Program-made: the position numbers and the translations under genes | Notes under the pieces: generated by a model | Told to the model about the DNA's origin: nothing | Seen by the model: only the letters and a program-made list of their open reading frames with translations | Database searches by the model: none | Assembly (NCBI GenBank): GCA_001304365.1 | Contig: LJNA01000111.1 | Span: forward strand, 1 to 5,167 | Origin: Syntrophobacter sp. DG_60 | GTDB lineage: Bacteria > Desulfobacterota > Desulfofervidia > Desulfofervidales > DG-60 | Length of the DNA: 5,167 bases | Direction of reading: 5' to 3' | In this document: positions 1-5,167 of the stretch, in pieces | Position numbering within the stretch: the first letter of the stretch is position 1 | Layout of the letters: every line of letters starts with the position of its first letter

Positions 1-1
1 T

Positions 2-3000
2 GAGCTTCCAGGAACTTTCAGTAACATGCCGGCAATCCTTGTTGATTCAGGTGTCCTTGGTCAGCTTGGAAATCCCGTTGGTGAGCTGAAAAATATAAAG
101 GATGAGCAAGCCCAGCCAACAGGTATATTAGATGAGTTTATACCCAGGGTTAGGCTTGGCTTAATGACAATGAACTACTACGGCAGTAGCTATGAGCTTG
201 ATAGCGATACCGCCGCCAAATATTATTATCAATACTCTGATAAGGATGGAGGGAATATACCTTCACCTATATCAGATAACAATACAGGTATAATAAATGC
301 CATCAATGATATGGAAGCATATAGCTGGACACCATTTGCAGAGGCCTTTTATGAAGCAACAAGGTATTTCAGGGGCATGGCCTCTGGTTATGATAGTGGC
401 GTTAATTATACCAGCCCTATAGACTACTGGTGCCGGAAAAACTGTGTAATATTGCTTTCAGATGGTAGTTCCACAGAAGACCAAAATATACCGGGGACAT
501 ATTTTTCAGGTACAGGTGCTACTGTAACTGATAGTTCATTTAATGTTTCTGACTGGGTTACTGAGAGTGAGCACCAAACAGAATTAAACTATTATGGGAC
601 CAACTATGCTAAAGGGGTAGCACACTGGGCTTATGTAAGTGACCTGATTGAGGATAGCACATTAGAGCAAAAACAAAATATAACTTTTTATATCATTTCC
701 GCTCTGGGCAGCCCAGGGAGTAACGAATTGTTAAAGGATATAGCCAAATATGGGGGCTTTGAAGATAAAAATAATAACAATGAGCCAGATCTTCGGGAAG
801 AATGGGACAAAGATGAGGATGGTTATCCAGACAACTATTATGAAGCTCAAGAAGGAAAGGAGTTAGAAGAAAAAATAACCAAAGCAGTCTATAACATCCT
901 CAAGCGTGCCTCTTCCGGTACAGCAGTATCTACACTCTCCACCTCTACAAGAGGAAGTGGCCTTTTTTGTCAGGCTCATTTCTTCCCATTATTCATATCT
1001 GAAAACAATGAAGAAGTCTCCTGGATAGGGAACTTGAGAGGTTTTTGGGTGGATAGTGAAGGGCAAATTAGAGAAGATACGACAGAAGATAAAAAATTGA
1101 TTTTAGATGAGGACAAAGTAATGAAATATTTCTTTGATGAATCTGAAGGAGAGACAAAGATTCATTTATATAGTTCAGACGCAACTGGTAAAGTAGAATT
1201 TCCATGTAGTCCAGATGAAACAAAAGCATTACTCGATTCAAAGGCTATTTGGGCTACCGGTAAAAAACTTTGGGAAATGAGTGCTAGTAATAGAGTCATC
1301 AAAACATCAATAGATGGTTCATCATTGACTGATTTTATTACTGGGAATGCCTCTAGTTTAGAAAGCTATCTTAGGGCTTATGACCAAACCGATGCAGAAA
1401 ATATTATAAATTATGTAAGAGGTATAGATGCTGATGTATGTCTAGATAGCGATGCAGGCACCTGCAATAGCACAGGGCACAGGAGCAGGGAGTTGACTAT
1501 AGGTACAGGTGCACATATCTGGAAACTAGGGGATATTGTTTACTCCACTCCCAGAATTTTATCCCATTTTCCTTTAGGGGCTTATAATATTCGATACGGG
1601 GATACAACCTATACAGAATTCATAAAAGAAAAGGTTTACGATCCTACTGCTACTGAGCCTATAAAACGTGAAGATTATCTCTTTGTTGGTGCCAATGATG
1701 GAATGCTCCACTGCTTTTATCTAGGGAAAGTTAAAGAAAAGAGGAATGAAACTAATCCTGGTTTAAGGGCAGAAGTAGAAGGAACAGATATTGGTAAAGA
1801 AAAATGGGCCTATGTCCCTATGAATATACTTCCTTATTTAAAATATCTGGCCTATCCTGATTATTGCCATATCTATTATGTAGACCAAAGGTCAATGCTT
1901 ATAGGTGCCAGTATTGGTGGCAGTGCTACAGGCACCAAAACAAAAGATAGCTGGCGCACCGTCCTTATTGGTGAATTGAGGTTTGGTGGTAGCCCTAATC
2001 CGCCGAGTGATGCACCATGCATAAAGGAAGGTAATGTTGTTGATTGCTCTACAGAGGGTGCAAAAAGAGTGGGATTGTCTTCTATCTTTGCCCTGGACAT
2101 TACCAATCCAGAAAGCCCAAGCTTACTGTGGGAATTTTCAGACCCTGATTTGGGTTTTACCACTTCTTACCCAGCAATTGCAAGAGTTGGTGGTGAAGAT
2201 ACAAACGGTAATTGGTATATTGTCCTGGGTTCGGGGCCAACAGATTATGATGGGGATGTACCGCCAAGCACAGGCTATATTTATGTAATTAATTTGAAAA
2301 CCGGGAGTTTAGAAGGTAAATTAACAGTGCCAGTAGGCACAGGAAATACTGCCTACGTCGGTGATTGCATCGCCGTTGACCCGGATAATGACTACACAGT
2401 AGAAGCCATTTATTGTGGCACAGTAGAGAAGCAGGAAACCGGCACATTTACAGGAAAGATGCTGAGGATTTTGACAAAGGAAAATACTGACCCTCATTAC
2501 TGGGAAGTAACCACCCTTTTTAACGCAGGTGCCCCCATAACCGCTTCACCTGATTTTGCCCTTGATGATGGGGGTAAGCTATGGTGCCCTTTTGGCACAG
2601 GAAAATATTTTGGTCAGAGCGATAAGACAGACCCATCCCAGAATTACATTTACGGGATAAGAGATACATGTTGGGTTCCCAATGATAAGGCCTATAGTTC
2701 CTCTTGTTCTACCATAGCTGCAGATGAGATTTTTAACGCTACAGGGGTTACTGTAACAGCTACAGAAAGAGATTTTATCTGTATGTGTGAAGGGGGTGAG
2801 GTGGATAAGGAAGGTAGTTCCTGTCCATCTGGAAGTGATAAGGTAGTAACCGAGGTTACAAGTTTGACTGTGAGCGGATGTGGTGGTTATTCTGATTGGG
2901 AGGGATGTGTTGAATATATCAATGCTAATTACAAAGGTTGGAAGATAGCATTATCTACCTCAAGCCCTGCTGAACGGGTAATTTCTAAGTCTGCAGTAGC

Positions 3001-3328
3001 AGGAGAACTAGCCCTGTTTACTAGCTTTACTCCTGACACAGATATCTGTGGCTTTGGTGGAGATAGTTATTTATACTCACTTTATTATAAGGCAGGCATA
3101 CCTTATAAAGAGCCTGCCATCTTGCTTGATACAGCGTTTAAAGATTATCAGATTCAATCCCATGTTCACATTGGTAAGGGTGCGCCACCCATAGGAGAGG
3201 CCATTTTCAGCAAGCAAGTGGGCGGTGAGCTTAAAACTTACATCCAACTCTCTACAGGAGAGGTGGTAGAAATAAAGCAAAAACCTGTATTTTTACTAAA
3301 TAAAGTTCAATTCTGGATAGAAGAATAG
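2..3328 (+). CDS. pilY1: PilY1-like type IV pilus tip/assembly protein, 5'-truncated by the window edge
   Basis: PilY1 proteins sit at the tip of type IV pili, acting in pilus assembly, adhesion and calcium-dependent control of extension and retraction. The frame is open to the window edge, so the ATG at 26 is probably internal: a start there would lack a signal peptide and the first VWA strand, although AGGAA at 10-14 is a possible but distant ribosome site. Residues are counted from that Met. The rest of a VWA domain spans about 41-243 (RVRLGLMTMN, Thr102, VILLSDG with Asp146); its DxSxS metal motif lies upstream. Tandem calcium loops follow at 247-255 and 261-269. The PilY1 beta-propeller runs from about 499 to the end, with YLFVGANDGMLHCF at 551, WRTVLIGELRFGG at 643, FALDITNP at 688 and a calcium loop at 785-793. 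A Cys-rich insert lies at 882-961. The ending (QLSTGEVVEIK, then FWIEE) looks complete. No frameshift is seen. pilY1 usually ends a minor-pilin operon; those genes would lie upstream, unseen. Confidence 0.93.
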   Translation, partial: ELPGTFSNMPAILVDSGVLGQLGNPVGELKNIKDEQAQPTGILDEFIPRVRLGLMTMNYYGSSYELDSDTAAKYYYQYSDKDGGNIPSPISDNNTGIINAINDMEAYSWTPFAEAFYEATRYFRGMASGYDSGVNYTSPIDYWCRKNCVILLSDGSSTEDQNIPGTYFSGTGATVTDSSFNVSDWVTESEHQTELNYYGTNYAKGVAHWAYVSDLIEDSTLEQKQNITFYIISALGSPGSNELLKDIAKYGGFEDKNNNNEPDLREEWDKDEDGYPDNYYEAQEGKELEEKITKAVYNILKRASSGTAVSTLSTSTRGSGLFCQAHFFPLFISENNEEVSWIGNLRGFWVDSEGQIREDTTEDKKLILDEDKVMKYFFDESEGETKIHLYSSDATGKVEFPCSPDETKALLDSKAIWATGKKLWEMSASNRVIKTSIDGSSLTDFITGNASSLESYLRAYDQTDAENIINYVRGIDADVCLDSDAGTCNSTGHRSRELTIGTGAHIWKLGDIVYSTPRILSHFPLGAYNIRYGDTTYTEFIKEKVYDPTATEPIKREDYLFVGANDGMLHCFYLGKVKEKRNETNPGLRAEVEGTDIGKEKWAYVPMNILPYLKYLAYPDYCHIYYVDQRSMLIGASIGGSATGTKTKDSWRTVLIGELRFGGSPNPPSDAPCIKEGNVVDCSTEGAKRVGLSSIFALDITNPESPSLLWEFSDPDLGFTTSYPAIARVGGEDTNGNWYIVLGSGPTDYDGDVPPSTGYIYVINLKTGSLEGKLTVPVGTGNTAYVGDCIAVDPDNDYTVEAIYCGTVEKQETGTFTGKMLRILTKENTDPHYWEVTTLFNAGAPITASPDFALDDGGKLWCPFGTGKYFGQSDKTDPSQNYIYGIRDTCWVPNDKAYSSSCSTIAADEIFNATGVTVTATERDFICMCEGGEVDKEGSSCPSGSDKVVTEVTSLTVSGCGGYSDWEGCVEYINANYKGWKIALSTSSPAERVISKSAVAGELALFTSFTPDTDICGFGGDSYLYSLYYKAGIPYKEPAILLDTAFKDYQIQSHVHIGKGAPPIGEAIFSKQVGGELKTYIQLSTGEVVEIKQKPVFLLNKVQFWIEE
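764..832 (+). other. Tandem DxDxDGxxD-type calcium-binding loops in PilY1
   Basis: Two nine-residue acidic loops lie just after the VWA domain: DKNNNNEPD (D247, N249, N251, D255) and DKDEDGYPD (D261, D263, D265, G266, D269). Spacing of the oxygen-bearing side chains matches EF-hand, dockerin and thrombospondin type 3 loops. A similar acidic linker ending in EWDxDxDGxPD is, from memory, common in deltaproteobacterial PilY1 homologues. Calcium binding is inferred from the pattern alone. Confidence 0.6.
2378..2404 (+). other. C-terminal PilY1 calcium loop in the beta-propeller
   Basis: Residues 785-793, DPDNDYTVE, place D785, D787, D789 and E793 in the DxDxDxxxD/E pattern. The following AIYCGTV matches the propeller strand that follows the calcium site in Pseudomonas aeruginosa PilY1, where that site is known to affect pilus extension and retraction. 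The last ligand here is Glu, and the usual Gly after the third Asp is Tyr. It probably still binds metal, but this is inferred. Confidence 0.6.
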
Positions 3329-3332
3329 ATAA

Positions 3333-4013
3333 TTATAGCAATCTGGTAAGCTTTGGATGATGTGGTAGAGATTTAATTACCTCACCTGCTAAATCGATTA
3401 CCTCACTACAGACATCTATTAGAACGCTATCGCTAGTAGCCACTAGACCCAAATATTTTGTTAAACGCCTTTCAGGTACTGAAACTGCCTGGGCAGTGCC
3501 TTCAAATTTATATTTTCTTAATAGGTCACGAATTAATCCAGCGAGCTGGCCACTTTTAGATAAAGGGGCGTCCAGATACCAAGCCACTTTGGCAGGTGGA
3601 TGATGTTTTAATAATTCAAATATTAGATTTAGGGCATCTGTGGTAAAATGAGAAGGGCGATAACTCTTAGAGACGGCAGAAATGTCTCTGATAAATCCAT
3701 CATCTGAAAGAATTAAAGGTTTATTTTTTAGTGCACTCTCTATAGTAATCAGTACATTGTGTCCATCTATACCTAAGGAGTAGTCTCTTAGTTGGAATAA
3801 CCCCCTTTTCTTATTTTTTCTTGTCTTCGCCTCTGATTCACTGCATACCCCACGCTGAAGGAGCATCCTTTTATCTTTACTTAATTGATAATGATTTCCT
3901 ACAAGTTCTATGGCTGAATTTAAGGGATAGCCATGGGAAAGGAGATACCTTAAATCCTGTGCAACTTTATGAAAAGAGTTCAATTTATATATTTCTAGCA
4001 GAGGAAAAGGCAT
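3333..4013 (-). CDS. DUF434/DUF5616 domain protein, possible PIN/NYN-like nuclease
   Basis: This complete 226-residue protein has the two-part layout of the DUF434 family. The N-terminal DUF434 module is at about 17-72 (DLRYLLSHGYP, SAIELVGNHYQLS, KRMLLQRG). The larger DUF5616-type module is at about 78-215. Conserved-looking acidic motifs are IDGHNVLIT (D83, N86), SDDGFIRD (D104, D105, D110), WYLDAPLSKSGQ (D148, S152-G155) and VATSDSVLID (D195). I know of no established biochemical function. The DG-N motif near the start of the second module and the late TSD motif recall NYN/PIN nucleases, which use clustered acids to bind metal and cut RNA; this is inference. There is no signal peptide or membrane segment, so it is likely cytoplasmic. 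The ATG at 4013 is the first start after an in-frame stop and has no visible Shine-Dalgarno; a TTG ten codons in (residue 11) is an alternative. It diverges from sir2 and converges on pilY1 with a 4-bp gap. Confidence 0.87.
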   Translation of the reverse strand: MPFPLLEIYKLNSFHKVAQDLRYLLSHGYPLNSAIELVGNHYQLSKDKRMLLQRGVCSESEAKTRKNKKRGLFQLRDYSLGIDGHNVLITIESALKNKPLILSDDGFIRDISAVSKSYRPSHFTTDALNLIFELLKHHPPAKVAWYLDAPLSKSGQLAGLIRDLLRKYKFEGTAQAVSVPERRLTKYLGLVATSDSVLIDVCSEVIDLAGEVIKSLPHHPKLTRLL

Positions 4014-4078
4014 TTTGCAATTACAGTTTTGTAAGTAATCATTGCATTAGTTTAAATAGTCTGATATTTGATTTTTAC
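4014..4078. promoter_or_regulatory. Divergent intergenic region with a small inverted repeat
   Basis: This 65-bp AT-rich spacer separates the starts of the DUF434 gene (left, minus strand) and sir2 (right, plus strand), so promoters for both should lie here or overlap the gene ends. It holds a perfect inverted repeat, TTACA-GTTT-TGTAA, at 4021-4034, and a second overlapping pair, TGCAAT at 4016-4021 and ATTGCA at 4041-4046. These could be an operator for a dimeric regulator. No convincing -35/-10 pair stands out on either strand; TTGCAT at 4042-4047 with TATTTG at 4065-4070 is a weak plus-strand candidate. Neither start codon has a purine-rich ribosome site. Confidence 0.4.
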
Positions 4079-4807
4079 ATGGATGAATTAAGGGAGGCAG
4101 CTCAACTAATAAAATCTTCCAATTATACCATTGCCTTAACAGGGGCAGGCATATCTGCAGAAAGTGGAATCCCTACATTCCGTGGCTATCAGGGCCTTTG
4201 GCAGAAATATGACCCTTTGGAATATGCCCATATTGAAAGCTTTATTAAAAGTCCAGAAAAAGTATGGAAAATGATGTATGAATTGGATGGAATAATTGAA
4301 AGGGCAAGACCAAATCCAGCCCATTTTGCCTTATCAGAATTAGAAAAGAAGGGTTATATAAAAGCTATCGTTACTCAAAATATAGACAATCTACACCAAA
4401 CTGCGGGCAGTGAAAAGGTAATAGAGTTTCATGGAAATGCAAAAAGACTGGTATGCCTAGAGTGTAAAAAAATATATCAAAGAGAAGAAATAGACACATC
4501 TGTCTTGGTTCCAAGATGTAAATGCCATGGTCTGTTAAAACCAGATGTGGTATTCTTTGGAGAGCCTATTCCTAAAGAGGCCCTAGATTCAGCTAATCAA
4601 GAGGTGAATGCCTGCGATTTGATGTTAATAATTGGAACTTCTGCCGAAGTGACCCCAGCAAATATCTTGCCATGGGAGGCAAAGAGGTTAGGGGCAAAGA
4701 TTATAGAAGTAAATCTAGAACACACAAGTCTTACAGATGAGATTACAGATATCTTCTTAGAAGGTTCTGCCAGTCAGATATTGACAGCGCTACTTAAGGA
4801 AATATAG
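4079..4807 (+). CDS. Sir2-family NAD-dependent protein deacylase (sirtuin)
   Basis: Sirtuins remove acyl groups from protein lysines, consuming NAD+ and releasing nicotinamide and O-acyl-ADP-ribose. The 242-residue product has the usual bacterial single-domain length and is cytoplasmic. Motifs in order are GAGISAESGIPTFRG (22-36, NAD loop), TQNIDNLH (99-106, with Q100, N101, D103), EFHGN with catalytic His118, zinc ligands C126, C129, C147 and C149, LKPDVVFFGE (153-162), GTS (186-188) and EVN (210-212). The second zinc pair is CxC rather than CxxC. Tyr67 is followed by Asp70 where class III enzymes such as E. coli CobB have Arg (YxxR), so a deacetylase is more likely than a desuccinylase; this is inferred. 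The reading frame stays open to an ATG at 3821, but that start overlaps the opposing gene and adds 86 residues unlike sirtuins, so the ATG at 4079 is preferred. It lacks a Shine-Dalgarno. Confidence 0.95.
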   Translation: MDELREAAQLIKSSNYTIALTGAGISAESGIPTFRGYQGLWQKYDPLEYAHIESFIKSPEKVWKMMYELDGIIERARPNPAHFALSELEKKGYIKAIVTQNIDNLHQTAGSEKVIEFHGNAKRLVCLECKKIYQREEIDTSVLVPRCKCHGLLKPDVVFFGEPIPKEALDSANQEVNACDLMLIIGTSAEVTPANILPWEAKRLGAKIIEVNLEHTSLTDEITDIFLEGSASQILTALLKEI

Positions 4808-4873
4808 CTTGTTAGGATTGGGATTAACAAAAACAAGACTTTCTGGTAGCCTCTTAGACATTTTTTTTCAATA
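4808..4873. terminator. Convergent spacer with weak inverted repeat and T-run, possible terminator
   Basis: This 66-bp gap lies between the stop codons of sir2 and the HD-GYP gene, where a bidirectional terminator is expected. An AT-rich stem can form between TTGTTA (4809-4814) and TAACAA (4825-4830), with an alternative CTTGTT (4808-4813) and AACAAG (4832-4837). A run of eight T follows at 4861-4868 but is too far from these stems for a textbook intrinsic terminator, and no GC-rich hairpin directly precedes it. The call rests mainly on position. Confidence 0.25.
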
Positions 4874-5167
4874 TTAATCCAAGTCCCCCACTATTTTTAA
4901 AAATCTCTCCACCAATTTGGGGTCAAATTGGGTACCTGCACATCTTTTAAGCTCCTTTATAGCTTCCTCTTTTGACCTAGCCTTTTTATAAGGACGTTCA
5001 CTTTGTATTGTATTATAGGCATCTACAATGGAAATTATCCTGGCTAATATAGGGATCTCTTCCCCTTTTAATTCATTGGGGTATCCTTTTCCATTCCACC
5101 ACTCATGGTGGAATAGTATATCTTCAGCAATAGGGACTAATTCTGGGATATTCCCTGCTATACGGTA
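4874..5167 (-). CDS. HD-GYP domain protein, C-terminal fragment (likely c-di-GMP phosphodiesterase)
   Basis: Reading the reverse strand from the window edge gives 97 codons and a TAA stop at 4874-4876. The fragment carries the second half of an HD-GYP domain: ILFHHEWWNGKGYPNELKG (fragment residues 17-35, with the HHExxxGxGYP signature), IPILARIISIVDAYNTI (38-54, with the conserved Asp of the VDAY motif), SERPYKKA (56-63) and GTQFDPKLVERF (78-89). HD-GYP enzymes hydrolyse cyclic di-GMP (some act on cGAMP) with a two- or three-iron centre bound by His and Asp residues. The HD dyad itself and any sensor, receiver or membrane part lie outside the window, so the domain partner and signal are unknown. 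The protein ends soon after the domain, as is usual. The gene faces sir2 tail to tail. Confidence 0.92.
   Translation of the reverse strand, partial: YRIAGNIPELVPIAEDILFHHEWWNGKGYPNELKGEEIPILARIISIVDAYNTIQSERPYKKARSKEEAIKELKRCAGTQFDPKLVERFLKIVGDLD

Noticed and set aside
1876..2163. Minus-strand open frames inside pilY1 (also 3077-3280) and inside sir2 (4136-4324), and a plus-strand one at 2034-2288
   Set aside because: They lie wholly inside strongly recognised genes, show no recognisable domains and look like shadows of the real coding frames.
2846..2859. Dyad GTAACC-GA-GGTTAC inside pilY1, with a similar GTTAC-T-GTAAC at 2747-2757
   Set aside because: Both lie inside an intact coding frame in Val/Thr-rich sequence, with no regulatory context; repeats this short are expected by chance in several kilobases.
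3821..4078. N-terminal 86-residue extension of the sirtuin frame, starting at an ATG at 3821
   Set aside because: It lies antisense to the N-terminal coding part of the DUF434 gene, has no sirtuin similarity, and the ATG at 4079 gives a standard sirtuin length and N-terminus.
4079..4807. The Sir2 gene as part of an antiphage defence system (Thoeris-, pAgo- or DSR-like)
   Set aside because: Defence SIR2 proteins are usually NADases without the zinc-ribbon cysteines and are fused or paired with other domains. This one is a compact canonical sirtuin with all four Cys and the catalytic His, and no defence partner is nearby.
5093..5114. Perfect inverted repeat with 9-bp arms (ATTCCACCA, loop CTCA, TGGTGGAAT)
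   Set aside because: It falls exactly on the codons of the HD-GYP signature FHHEWWN; His-His and Trp-Trp codons happen to be reverse complements, so the protein motif explains it.
2..5167. A functional link between PilY1 and the HD-GYP protein through c-di-GMP
   Set aside because: PilY1 affects c-di-GMP signalling in Pseudomonas aeruginosa, but here the genes are separated by two unrelated genes and lie on opposite strands, so the window gives no positive support.

Overview
The window holds four protein-coding genes and almost no free intergenic DNA. Two genes are cut by the window edges. The DNA is AT-rich by eye, with many ATA, AGA and AGG codons. The proteins resemble those of anaerobic, low-GC Desulfobacterota/Thermodesulfobacteriota-type bacteria: a large PilY1-like type IV pilus tip protein with the layout seen in deltaproteobacterial homologues, a DUF434/DUF5616 protein of a type shared with archaea, a zinc-binding sirtuin and an HD-GYP phosphodiesterase. 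This taxonomic placement is an inference from protein flavour; no rRNA or other marker is present.

Layout: (1) positions 2-3328, plus strand, are the C-terminal ~1108 codons of a PilY1-like protein; its signal peptide and the first part of its von Willebrand A domain lie upstream of the window. (2) Positions 3333-4013, minus strand, are a complete DUF434-family gene that meets pilY1 tail to tail across 4 bp. (3) A 65-bp AT-rich divergent spacer (4014-4078) carries a small inverted repeat and no obvious Shine-Dalgarno for either gene. (4) Positions 4079-4807, plus strand, are a complete Sir2 NAD-dependent protein deacylase. (5) A 66-bp convergent spacer (4808-4873) contains a weak inverted repeat and a run of eight T. 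(6) Positions 4874-5167, minus strand, are the last 97 codons of an HD-GYP protein, including the GYP signature.

How the genes work together: adjacent genes alternate in strand, so no two lie in the same operon inside the window. PilY1 would act outside the cell at the pilus tip. The other three are cytoplasmic or, for HD-GYP, possibly attached to an unseen sensor. PilY1 and c-di-GMP turnover are linked in other bacteria, but here they are separated and on opposite strands, so a link would be speculation. I see no mobile element, CRISPR array, tRNA or rRNA. The least understood gene is the DUF434/DUF5616 gene, whose conserved acidic motifs suggest a PIN/NYN-like nuclease fold. Apart from it, the window looks like ordinary chromosomal DNA, and I found no clear undescribed multi-gene system.
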